From contig WRMH01000004.1 in NCBI GenBank assembly GCA_009777235.1, forward strand, positions 83,187 to 147,186: a DNA stretch of 64,000 bases, given 5' to 3'. Below the pieces are notes generated by a model that did not search any database, was not told the DNA's origin, and saw only the letters and a program-made list of their open reading frames with translations. A program made the position numbers and the translations under genes. Shown one piece after another: positions 50,296-58,606 of the stretch (positions are counted from its first letter, which is position 1; each line of letters begins with the position of its first letter). The stretch is from Oscillospiraceae bacterium (GTDB taxonomy: Bacteria > Bacillota > Clostridia > Oscillospirales > Oscillospiraceae).

Positions 50296-52595
50296 CACTG
50301 CCACTTGTATCATGGCTTATGACTGTATACAATGACGAGTGTTTTTTGCCACGTGCGCTGGATTCTATGCTATGTCAGACATATCCTCATTTCGAGGTGA
50401 TAGTAATTATTGAACACAACTGTACTGACAAAACGCTTGAAATATGCGAAAAATACGCTGAGAATGACTCGCGTGTACGCCTGTTTTTCAATGATGCGCG
50501 TTTAGGATTCGCGCTCTCACTCAATCGAGGATTGTATCTATGCGGAGGGAAATACATCGCACGAATGGATGCGGATGATACTTCGCGGGCAGACAGGCTT
50601 GAAAAACAAGTAGCGTTTATGGAAGAAAATGATGACATCGACATACTCGGTTCGCAGATGCAGGTGATACAGCAAGATTCTAAAACGTCTTATGTCACAA
50701 AATCACATGACAGTGAATATATAAGAGCCAAGCTCCTTTTCTCGGATTGCATTGTCCACCCATCGGTTATGCTTCGCAAAGAGCCTTTCATAGCTAACGA
50801 TTGGATATATACAGATTGTGAAGCGGAGGACTACGCATTATGGACATCGCTTATATCCAAAGCGAAAATGGCGATATATCCCGAACCGTTGCTCAATTAC
50901 TATCTCCATGGAGATAACGCCTGTGTCGTCAGATTTGATGAAGTGCGCCAAGCGTCTGCGGATATATCGCAAAAGGCAATTTTATCGGAACTCGAAATTG
51001 ATGCATCTGCATATCCTCGAGAATTATTTGGTTGGCAGGACAATGACCCTGTTCCGTATGACTTGCGCGCTTTCCTCTCTCAAAGCGCGGAGTTGCTCTG
51101 TGCTTTGAGTAATGCAAACGAGCGCCTGTGCAAGTTCGAGGATGGGGTGTTCCAAAAAGTATTGACAGAGCAATGGTTGATAAGTAAGCGTATAGCCAAG
51201 GCTCATTTCTTAAGCGATAGTTTCAGTGATTATTCGGGGGATAACTTCGATGTCATGCTGCGGGAATACTGCGTTTTAAGCAGCTCAAAATATCGAGCAG
51301 CAATTTATGGAGCGGGATATTGGACACGTCAGACATTGAATGATGCAGGAAACGAGTTTCCGTTTCATATTGTCTCAATATTCGACTCTGATGAGAATAA
51401 GCAGGGCAGCGTGTTTGAAGGAATGATCGTTCAGCCACCGAGGAAATTGATAGATACAGGCTATGACATAATTCTCGTTGGTTCGACGCAGTATTTTGTT
51501 GAAATTAAGCGCTCTTTAGTCGCCGAGCACAACACTCCGCCTGAGAAGATATATGATATCTCAATCGTGAGCGATATGCGATTCCACTCAATGCGCGAGG
51601 ATTTAACATCTATTTGCTCGCAGAGAGATAATCGAAAAGCGTATTTGTTTTGCTCGCCTGACTATGGCAACTTAGGCGACCATGCAATCGCGGAAGCGGA
51701 GCGCTCTTTTGTCGAAGGGTTGGGATATGAATTAATCGAGTTTCCGTTATGCCATCATAAAGATTTTTCAGAACTTGCGCGCTATTTTGTTAAGAGCGAT
51801 GATTTGATTTTAATAACAGGTGGAGGATTTTTAGGATCGCTGTGGTTTGACGCGGAAAAATTAACGCGAAGCATAATAGAAACATTCACCGAAAACCCTA
51901 TAGTCATTCTACCCCAAACGGTCTTTTGGGAAGACGAAGATGTATGGATGAAAGAAATTGAACGCACCGGAAGAGTATATGAAGAACACAGGAATTTAAC
52001 AATTTGCGCAAGAGACAACATGACTTATCATTTTTTAAATAGAATGTATACAAACAGCGAAGTATTGCTTGTACCTGACATGGTCTTATCGCTCGACTGG
52101 GCATGTTATTATAACTCGGAAGCGGTGCGCAAAAATGCGCTAATCTGTTTGAAGCGCGATAAGGAGTCAATACTAACGGATGAGGACAAAGAATATATTC
52201 ACGGTATCGCCGCAGATTTGTGCGGCACCGCATTTTTCGCTGATACAGATAAGGATTATCCGATTTCAGTTACACAACGAAAAAATGAGTTAGGAGAAAT
52301 ACTAAATATTTTCCGCTCAGCAGAAGTAGTTATAACCGATAGATTACATGGAATGATATTTGCAGTCGTTATGGGGACACCCTGTATTATTCTGGATAAT
52401 TGCAGCAAAAAAGTTTCGTCAAATTATGAATGGCTGAGGCATATCCCCAACATCAAGTTAATAGAAAATGTGAGATTACTAAAAAATGCGTTAAGCGAGG
52501 TCGTATCACACGGCGTATTGGAATATGATTCAAGTGTTTTATCAGAGAAATATAACGAATTAAAACGGCTTATTACTAATCTGGAGGATAACTAA
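50292..52595 (+). CDS. GT2 - Rossmann module - polysaccharide pyruvyltransferase fusion
   Basis: 767 residues. Residues 1-240 are GT2 (LPLVSWLMTVYNDECFLPRA, ARMDADDTSRADRLEKQ). About 330-430 is the shared module (RAAIYGAGYWTRQTL, IILVGSTQYFVEIKR). About 450-760 is a CsaB/WcaK-type pyruvyltransferase (FCSPDYGNLGDHAIAEAER, DDLILITGGGFLGSLW, IVILPQTVFW, AEVVITDRLHGMIFAVVMGT). It could add a sugar and then a pyruvate ketal, giving an acidic glycan. Start ATG 50292 overlaps the preceding stop as ATGA. Confidence 0.9.
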   Translation: MTLPLVSWLMTVYNDECFLPRALDSMLCQTYPHFEVIVIIEHNCTDKTLEICEKYAENDSRVRLFFNDARLGFALSLNRGLYLCGGKYIARMDADDTSRADRLEKQVAFMEENDDIDILGSQMQVIQQDSKTSYVTKSHDSEYIRAKLLFSDCIVHPSVMLRKEPFIANDWIYTDCEAEDYALWTSLISKAKMAIYPEPLLNYYLHGDNACVVRFDEVRQASADISQKAILSELEIDASAYPRELFGWQDNDPVPYDLRAFLSQSAELLCALSNANERLCKFEDGVFQKVLTEQWLISKRIAKAHFLSDSFSDYSGDNFDVMLREYCVLSSSKYRAAIYGAGYWTRQTLNDAGNEFPFHIVSIFDSDENKQGSVFEGMIVQPPRKLIDTGYDIILVGSTQYFVEIKRSLVAEHNTPPEKIYDISIVSDMRFHSMREDLTSICSQRDNRKAYLFCSPDYGNLGDHAIAEAERSFVEGLGYELIEFPLCHHKDFSELARYFVKSDDLILITGGGFLGSLWFDAEKLTRSIIETFTENPIVILPQTVFWEDEDVWMKEIERTGRVYEEHRNLTICARDNMTYHFLNRMYTNSEVLLVPDMVLSLDWACYYNSEAVRKNALICLKRDKESILTDEDKEYIHGIAADLCGTAFFADTDKDYPISVTQRKNELGEILNIFRSAEVVITDRLHGMIFAVVMGTPCIILDNCSKKVSSNYEWLRHIPNIKLIENVRLLKNALSEVVSHGVLEYDSSVLSEKYNELKRLITNLEDN

Positions 52596-53042
52596 ATGAG
52601 TAACTACACTGCGGCATTTCAAAACTATTTAAAACGTTTACCAAGCTACTTGGTAGATATCGCCGCACCGCTTGGATGTGTTTTGGAACAGTATTTAAGA
52701 TTCGGCGGCCCGCTTATCTGCTTAGATTTTTCAAGCGGTGAGTTAATCGGCACAATCTGCGCCAACGAACTAAAAGTATCTCGATTTGATTCGCTTAAAA
52801 CAACAATTGCAAGCGATATTGCAAACAAAGATTGCGTTAAAGTGAATGTTAAGAACTTGGACGAAGATATCTCATTGTTAAGCAGATATAGATTCTTGCC
52901 GGTTACAGACGACGATAACAGGTTATTGTTTCTCGTTTTCGCAAACTCAAAATGGAATGTGTGGCGTGAAGGTCAGGATTGGGAGTTAAAATGGTGGAAC
53001 ACTTACCTTTCACAGACTATAGAGACGGGGGGGGGGGGATAA
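52596..53042 (+). CDS. Phase-variable methyltransferase, 5' part (frame OFF)
   Basis: 148 residues, starting one base after the previous stop, with RBS tggaggataac. It ends inside a G12 tract with TGGGG and a TAA. The N-terminal region (about residues 40-115: PLICLDFSSGELIGT, YRFLPVTDDDNRLLFLVF) is an alpha/beta domain I do not recognise. One more G, or two fewer, would fuse it in frame to the methyltransferase that follows. The overlap, the continuity of sequence and the tract argue for one gene. Confidence 0.8.
   Translation: MSNYTAAFQNYLKRLPSYLVDIAAPLGCVLEQYLRFGGPLICLDFSSGELIGTICANELKVSRFDSLKTTIASDIANKDCVKVNVKNLDEDISLLSRYRFLPVTDDDNRLLFLVFANSKWNVWREGQDWELKWWNTYLSQTIETGGGG
53027..53038 (+). 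repeat. Poly-G tract (G12), probable phase-variation switch
   Basis: Twelve G. In-frame fusion of the flanking frames needs G10 or G13; at G12 translation ends at 53042. The longest homopolymer of G in the window. Confidence 0.9.
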
Positions 53043-53611
53043 GTGTTACGAATTTAGATCGAATACAGATTTATGACATGGTTATTAAAAAGAAACTTTT
53101 GGAAAAATCTGTAAATGGTAATGTTATTGAAGTTGGCGCAGGTCCACTGTGTGGATTTATTCTCAGTTTGAAAAATACGTTAAGTAAGACAATAATAGAA
53201 CCGTTGGCTGAAAAATATGCCGAATTACGGAAACATCTTAATATTGAGGTGCCTAATTCGGATGAGATAAATTATTTCTCTATTGGTGCTGACATTTTCG
53301 TTCCGGAATTATATAATACTGCTGATTTAATCCTCTGTCAAAACTGTCTTGACCATACAACCGAATGGGCGTTTTCGTTAGGCAACTTGACTACTTACGC
53401 TAAAAAGGGATGTATAATGTATTTTGCCTGCGACTTAGATTTTCATGTGCCCACAAGCAACATGACCGGCCATTATAACTCCACATATAATCCGAAGAAG
53501 ATGATACAGTTTTTGATGAATTTAGGTTGGAACATAATATATGACAATGAGTTCTACATGGGGCGTGAAGGAAGAACCGCTGTTTATCTTGTTTGCGAAA
53601 AGGAGAGATGA
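53039..53611 (+). CDS. Phase-variable methyltransferase, 3' part (catalytic domain)
   Basis: About 190 residues continuing the previous frame after the G-tract, starting ISVTNLDRIQIYDMVIKKK. SAM motif I is GNVIEVGAGPLCGFILSL; acidic motif II follows in TIIEPLAEKYAELRK; DLILCQNCLDHTTEWAFSL resembles the post-I region of type 11 methyltransferases. In the present OFF length it would be translated only from an internal start such as ATG 52991 or 53077. The radical SAM gene begins 3 bases after its stop. Confidence 0.8.
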   Translation: MSVTNLDRIQIYDMVIKKKLLEKSVNGNVIEVGAGPLCGFILSLKNTLSKTIIEPLAEKYAELRKHLNIEVPNSDEINYFSIGADIFVPELYNTADLILCQNCLDHTTEWAFSLGNLTTYAKKGCIMYFACDLDFHVPTSNMTGHYNSTYNPKKMIQFLMNLGWNIIYDNEFYMGREGRTAVYLVCEKER

Positions 53612-53614
53612 TTT

Positions 53615-54811
53615 ATGAGCTATATGGGACTTGGTGAAATACGTCCGGAAAACTTCATCGAAATAGACAATCTATTCGAAGACTTTATACCAAAGCATAA
53701 AGAAATTTGGATATTCGGCACAGGTTTATATGGTAAGGCATTTGACAAGTATTTGCTCCAATGCGGGGTAGATGCAAGAGGATTTGTTGTTTCAGATGAC
53801 AAATCGTATACTTTTGTCAGCAGCAAACCTGTTATGAGCATAGATAGTTTTAAGCGACACTATGGAGAAGAGAGTAGAGTAGGGTTGCTACTTGCGATAG
53901 ACGAGAAATATTACGATGAGGTCGTACCACAATTAATGTTTTTAGGGTCGGACTTATTATTTCTAAAGCGGCTGTACAAACAGCTTGCGGCAGACAGATG
54001 TGGGGAACGCAACAAATTACCGGTTTTATGCTTTCATATTGCAGATCAATGCAATTTGTCTTGTTTTAGTTGTACGGCATGTTCACCTATTGCCGATGCC
54101 GGTATATATGAAATAGAACAATTCAAACGTGATATCGATCATCTAAAAAGGCTGTTCGACATCGACAGCATAACTGAGATTAATTTTACCGGGGGAGATG
54201 TATTTCAAAATCCGCATTTTACGAAAATGATACAAATCACACATGAATCATATCCACAAAGTCTCATAACATTTTCAACAAACGGCATCGGTCTTGGTAA
54301 TCAATCCGATGAATTTTGGGAGTTGGTTAGTTCATGTGGAGTCAGAATATACTACACGCTATATCCAATTAAATATAAACACGATGGTGAGATTGTTGAC
54401 AAAGCTAAGAAATATAATGTTGATCTCGTAATTGCCGGAGACGCAGTCGGCGAGGACAAAACCTCATGGAGAATTCCGTTTGTTGAATCTGGCAAGGAAA
54501 TAGTACACGATTTTTTGTTTTGCCGATTCCATAGGCGATGTGCAGTGATAAAAAACGGTTTCTGGGCACCGTGTTGCGCAATCCGCCAAATACCGCTTAT
54601 TAACAATAAATTTAACGCAAAGATACCACTTTCGGGCGATGACACGCTTGACTTGCAAAAAGCAAAGTCAGCCGACGAGGTGCAGGAATTTTTGGCAAAG
54701 CGCCTGCCGCTTTGCGATTATTGCGCCTTGCGCGAAAGGAAGTCTATGGGTGAATGGTTGCCGAGTCGAAAAGAAAAGAGCGAATGGATAAGTGAGGGAA
54801 TAAGTTCATGA
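53615..54811 (+). CDS. Radical SAM protein with N-terminal Rossmann module
   Basis: 398 residues (RBS aaaggagagatg). Residues about 28-130 carry EIWIFGTGLYGKAFDKYL, the shared module. The radical SAM domain starts at FHIADQCNLSCFSCTACSP (CxxxCxxC), with EINFTGGDVFQNP as the GGE-like motif. Extra cysteines (FLFCRFHRRCAVI, WAPCCAI, LCDYCALRE) suggest a SPASM-like auxiliary cluster. It could deoxygenate, epimerise or methylate a sugar. The last 4 bases overlap the next gene. Confidence 0.85.
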   Translation: MSYMGLGEIRPENFIEIDNLFEDFIPKHKEIWIFGTGLYGKAFDKYLLQCGVDARGFVVSDDKSYTFVSSKPVMSIDSFKRHYGEESRVGLLLAIDEKYYDEVVPQLMFLGSDLLFLKRLYKQLAADRCGERNKLPVLCFHIADQCNLSCFSCTACSPIADAGIYEIEQFKRDIDHLKRLFDIDSITEINFTGGDVFQNPHFTKMIQITHESYPQSLITFSTNGIGLGNQSDEFWELVSSCGVRIYYTLYPIKYKHDGEIVDKAKKYNVDLVIAGDAVGEDKTSWRIPFVESGKEIVHDFLFCRFHRRCAVIKNGFWAPCCAIRQIPLINNKFNAKIPLSGDDTLDLQKAKSADEVQEFLAKRLPLCDYCALRERKSMGEWLPSRKEKSEWISEGISS

Positions 54812-55971
54812 AATTGGAATTCTTAGGCGAAGCTTTCTGGCAAGGGGGGAAACGTATTGGAGCATTCCTTTTTGGGTGCAAAGGTCTGGCAGATTTGCAA
54901 AATGAGCAGATTTTTATATGGGGAACGGGCGAGTTGGCCAATCGTTGTGTCTCTTATTTGATTAAAAACGGATTGCGGGTAAGTCGATTTTGTGATAACG
55001 ATAAAAGACACCAAAATAATACATTTTTAGGTTTGCCCATCACTCCCCCTCCACCGCAAAGCAATTTAAATGCCTATTTCATAATTTGCGCCCAAGAATG
55101 GAACTTATGGTTGATTTCCAGACAATTATCAGTCCGTTACGGAGATGATTTTTCATTCTTCTTTTTGCGAGAATTTGGCGACTTCTTCGACAATAGGACA
55201 CTTATGGATGCGACATTGCGCTCCCTAAACGCAATGTTGCAAAATGAAATTATTTATGGTCATAAAAAAGTGTGGCATCAATTCATTGAAGAAGCAACGC
55301 CAGGGAGGGTTATGCAACTTTGTCAATCGACTACGCATTGGGATGCTACTATCAAGTGGCTTAGTGAGCCAAATTATACAAGGCCGGAGACCATGCTTGA
55401 TATCGGGCCTGGTTGGGGAACGCTTTCATATATTATTAATGATCTGTATGGTGGCGTAGATACGACTTGGGTTTGTGTTTCAAAAAAAGAAAGATGGGAT
55501 GATGCATACATAGATTGGGAAAATATGCAATATCCGGTCAAGCGCATATTCGGACTAATTGAAAACCCCAGCTTCTCAATCTCAGAGCGATACGATCTAA
55601 TAATTCTAACGGAAGTGATGGAACATTTTTCGTGCAATCCAGTTTCGATACTGAATAAGATACGTGAATGGCTCAATCACAACGGGAAATTTATTTTATC
55701 AACACCATCGCCGACTGCCGAGCCTTTGCGCACTTTTGATTCATATAAGCAATTGCCAAAATTGTCAAGTTTTGAGTATTTACCTGATGAAGAATACGCA
55801 GCAAAAAACATTAACTTGCAAAAGTATTTAGACCCGTCAAATGCACATATACACATTTATGACCGATGGGAGCTTGAAGAAATTTTTCATGAGTGCGGAC
55901 TTAAAGTTGTGAAATATGAACTAAATGCTCGTTTGCATCATTGTTATATGTTAGAGGCAGATAAGAAATGA
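54808..55971 (+). CDS. SAM-dependent methyltransferase with N-terminal Rossmann module
   Basis: 387 residues. N-terminal module: QIFIWGTGELANRCVSYL (about 31-48) and AYFIICAQEWNLWL. The C-terminal class I methyltransferase has ETMLDIGPGWGTLSYII, YDLIILTEVMEHFSCNP and GKFILSTPSPTAEP. A modest G6 run occurs at codons 13-14 (54844-54849). Coupled to both neighbours by 4-base overlaps. Confidence 0.86.
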   Translation: MKLEFLGEAFWQGGKRIGAFLFGCKGLADLQNEQIFIWGTGELANRCVSYLIKNGLRVSRFCDNDKRHQNNTFLGLPITPPPPQSNLNAYFIICAQEWNLWLISRQLSVRYGDDFSFFFLREFGDFFDNRTLMDATLRSLNAMLQNEIIYGHKKVWHQFIEEATPGRVMQLCQSTTHWDATIKWLSEPNYTRPETMLDIGPGWGTLSYIINDLYGGVDTTWVCVSKKERWDDAYIDWENMQYPVKRIFGLIENPSFSISERYDLIILTEVMEHFSCNPVSILNKIREWLNHNGKFILSTPSPTAEPLRTFDSYKQLPKLSSFEYLPDEEYAAKNINLQKYLDPSNAHIHIYDRWELEEIFHECGLKVVKYELNARLHHCYMLEADKK

Positions 55972-56624
55972 TTGTCCATATTTCAATTGACGACGTAATA
56001 TACTCGCTGCGATATCTTGCACAGAATAGGCCGGACTCAGTATTTGACATGCGCTTGTTCGGGAAACTGCGTTACTTGTATGAAACATACGGTGCGAAAT
56101 TTACGTTATATGCTTTTGCAATGAGCAGTGATTTTTTGATAAGTGAAATACCTTGTGAGTATGCGGTTGAGTTTGCAGAAAGCAAAGATTGGCTTCGATT
56201 CGGATATCATGGTAAATGCGGTGCGACGGCTTTTAGGGATGAGTGCGGATTCCGTCAAGGATATAGGCTTGTTGATGACACGCTTTCAAGATTGAATACA
56301 GGTAAAACTGACGTTTTGCGACTTCATTCGTGGTATGCTACAAGCGAACAGAAGCAATATCTGTATGAAAATGGAGTCACACAATTATTGTTCCCCGATA
56401 TTGATGAACTATATGAGAATGGTGAATCGTTTACAGAAGATGGTATTTTGCATCATAGGACGCGGGTTTGGTTTGAAAAAATGAGTTTGATGACCGCTGA
56501 TACGCTTTTAGTCGGAAAGGAAAATGTCTACGCATTTACGCACGAGAAACACTTCGAGGGTCAAACAGACAATATTGAAAAAGCAATCGCACTATACAAG
56601 CAAGCAGATTATTTATTCATATGA
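55968..56624 (+). CDS. NodB-like polysaccharide-deacetylase-fold protein
   Basis: 218 residues. Opening VHISIDDVIYSL (the Asp-Asp pair expected in motif 1), LYETYGAKFTLYAFAM, WLRFGYHGKCG (His motif) and DVLRLHSWYAT are like the carbohydrate esterase 4 / NodB barrel. Motif 2 is atypical (no clear H-S/T-xxH), so catalysis is uncertain. It might deacetylate an N-acetyl sugar of the island glycan. No signal peptide, so cytoplasmic. Starts as a 4-base overlap. Confidence 0.65.
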   Translation: MIVHISIDDVIYSLRYLAQNRPDSVFDMRLFGKLRYLYETYGAKFTLYAFAMSSDFLISEIPCEYAVEFAESKDWLRFGYHGKCGATAFRDECGFRQGYRLVDDTLSRLNTGKTDVLRLHSWYATSEQKQYLYENGVTQLLFPDIDELYENGESFTEDGILHHRTRVWFEKMSLMTADTLLVGKENVYAFTHEKHFEGQTDNIEKAIALYKQADYLFI

Positions 56625-56642
56625 TAAATGGAGGAATGTGGT

Positions 56643-58067
56643 TTGGCGGGCATATATCGTTTTATTAATACAGATATTCCATCTGTTGGATGCAATCTGC
56701 GCTGTGAGTATTGCTATATTATTCAGCACGGCGATGAAGCCTCCGTACTAAAAATTGATGCGGCAAAAAAACTGTTTAACTACCCAGTTGAGCATATGCA
56801 AAATGCCCTCACTGTTGAAAGAATGGGCGGAGTCTGTATGTTTAATATATCAGGTTCCGGTGAAACGCTTTTGAATCCTGAGATTGTCCCGCTGACATAT
56901 GGTTTGCTAAAGAATGGGCATTATGTTGCCCTGATAAACAATTGTACAATAAGCAATCGAATTGCTGAAATGACAGAGTTTCCAACAGAGTTCCGCTCAC
57001 GTTTGTTTTTTAAAGTTTCATTTCATTACAGAGAGCTTAAGCGCAGGGGAATGTTATATGAATTTGCCGAGAATGTGACAATGCTCAAAAAAGCAGGCAT
57101 AGCCTTTTCGATAGAAGTGGTTTCAAACGATTATGTGTTGAATGAAATAGAAGAACTGCAAAAATTCAGCAAAGAACATTTTGGTGCGTTGCCGCATGTT
57201 CTTGCGGGTCGCGATGAACAAGTGATTGGAACATACCCGAAATTTAATTCTCGATTGAGTAGTGAGCAATACAACAAAGTATGGTCATCCTTTGACTCGG
57301 ACTTATTCAAGTATCAGCAAAAAACATATGAGATTCCTCACAGAGAATTTTGCTATGCAGGGGTTTTCACAGGTACGCTTTCGCTCGGGACGGGAGATTT
57401 TGCGCCTTGTCCCGGAACAAAGAAAGTAACAAATCTCTTTGAGGACATAAATTCCCCTATTGCATTTGCACCTGTCGGGCAAAACTGTCCTTTCGAATAC
57501 TGTTATTGCAGTTTTTTTCTGCATGTTCTGGCAGGCGTAAGTTTCGAATATGATCCCGGTGTCCGGTTCTGGCAGTTCAGGGATAGAATTTGTGACGACG
57601 GAAGCCGCTGGCTTACACCAACTATCCGTGAGGCGTTTAGCCATAGGTGCTGCGAATATCATACCCCCTATTCTGATGACAGGGCATTTTTTATGGACCA
57701 ATTGATGCGCGTACGCTATGGCGGGCTTGTTGCTGACCCGGACATTATTGCTAAAACAGCAGTTGTTGTAGCTAATGCTTTAAATGAGTTGAACATCAGA
57801 AAAATAGCTATTTACGGAATGGCTCAAATTGGGAAATGGTTTCTGTCAATACTGAATGAAACAGATATTGAGGTTGTGTGTGGTATAGACCATAATTTCC
57901 AAAATATATCTGTTGATATTGAAATTCTTTCCCCGGATGACGATATTCCCAATGTCGATGCAATTATTGTTTCTGTGTTCTATGAATTCACAAACATTGA
58001 CCGGTATTTGCGCGAAAAAACAAACATCCCTATAATATCAATTGTTCAGCTTGAAGAAAAACTATGA
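56643..58067 (+). CDS. Radical SAM protein with C-terminal Rossmann module
   Basis: Start is either TTG 56643, 8 bases after GGAGG (preferred), or ATG 56628, which has no RBS. About 474 residues. The Fe-S motif is SVGCNLRCEYCYIIQHGD (CxxxCxxC); MFNISGSGETLLNPE follows. Additional Cys in FAPCPGTKK and NCPFEYCYCSFF hint at an auxiliary cluster. The C-terminal 95 residues hold KIAIYGMAQIGKWFLSIL and AIIVSVFYEFTNIDRYL, the shared module. Likely the last gene of the long transcription unit, since a gap of 320 bases follows. Confidence 0.86.
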   Translation: MAGIYRFINTDIPSVGCNLRCEYCYIIQHGDEASVLKIDAAKKLFNYPVEHMQNALTVERMGGVCMFNISGSGETLLNPEIVPLTYGLLKNGHYVALINNCTISNRIAEMTEFPTEFRSRLFFKVSFHYRELKRRGMLYEFAENVTMLKKAGIAFSIEVVSNDYVLNEIEELQKFSKEHFGALPHVLAGRDEQVIGTYPKFNSRLSSEQYNKVWSSFDSDLFKYQQKTYEIPHREFCYAGVFTGTLSLGTGDFAPCPGTKKVTNLFEDINSPIAFAPVGQNCPFEYCYCSFFLHVLAGVSFEYDPGVRFWQFRDRICDDGSRWLTPTIREAFSHRCCEYHTPYSDDRAFFMDQLMRVRYGGLVADPDIIAKTAVVVANALNELNIRKIAIYGMAQIGKWFLSILNETDIEVVCGIDHNFQNISVDIEILSPDDDIPNVDAIIVSVFYEFTNIDRYLREKTNIPIISIVQLEEKL

Positions 58068-58387
58068 AGAAAATAGTGGCGCAATTACAACAGTAAATCT
58101 AAATATATCTCCTGTATACATAATGTTCCTTTTTTGATATAATGCCAAGTGTCTCTCCCTCTTTGACAATGTATTTGGCAAGCAAAATATTGATTTAGTG
58201 AACGAGTCATTAGTATCAAATGTGTCTGACGATTCTATCGGACAATAAGGGCTAATCTCTGGTATGGAATGTAAGGCCATAATACAAATGATGCCACGTG
58301 CATTATGGCTTAAAATAGAAGAAAACGGTGTCGGTGATGATTGCTAAAGTGAGAAGAGCGGATCGCTATTAATGGAAAAGGTAGGTA
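58068..58387 (+). other. Intergenic region with a promoter and possible gene remnant
   Basis: 320 bases. An 18-codon stretch MPRALWLKIEENGVGDDC (about 58292-58348) ends 40 bases before the next gene and reads like a coding remnant, but has no upstream frame. No hairpin terminator was seen after the radical SAM gene. Confidence 0.45.
58135..58143 (+). promoter_or_regulatory. Extended -10 promoter candidate
   Basis: TGATATAAT (58135-58143); no clear -35. It would transcribe the phase-variable methyltransferase at 58388. Confidence 0.45.
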
Positions 58388-58606
58388 ATGAAAATGAAGA
58401 AAACTAAACTCCCGGAGCTGCCGATAGTCCCGGAAAAATATGGCTGCGAGGTCTATGAAAGAATAGACTGGTCTGCCATTACTTCGTGGATGACGGATGC
58501 AGAACGTAAATTAATAAATGGTTTGATACAGTATTATCAACCTGAAAATGTGCTGGAGGTTGGCATAGCCGCAGGGGGGGGACGGTCAACTTGCTCAACT
58601 CGCTGA
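58388..58606 (+). CDS. Phase-variable methyltransferase 2, 5' part (frame OFF)
   Basis: 72 residues, RBS aaaggtaggta. It contains SAM motif I (NVLEVGIAAGGG) and then runs off frame at a G8 tract to end at RSTCSTR. G9 or G6 would continue it as GGGTVNLLNSLSNS and join the next frame. The break within motif I means that no active enzyme is made at present. Confidence 0.82.
   Translation: MKMKKTKLPELPIVPEKYGCEVYERIDWSAITSWMTDAERKLINGLIQYYQPENVLEVGIAAGGGRSTCSTR
58574..58581 (+). repeat. Poly-G tract (G8), probable phase-variation switch
   Basis: Eight G located inside SAM-binding motif I. In-frame fusion needs G9 or G6. Confidence 0.85.

Noticed and set aside
54844..54849. G6 run near the start of the methyltransferase at 54808 as a further phase switch
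   Set aside because: Too short compared with G8-G12 tracts, and the frame is intact.
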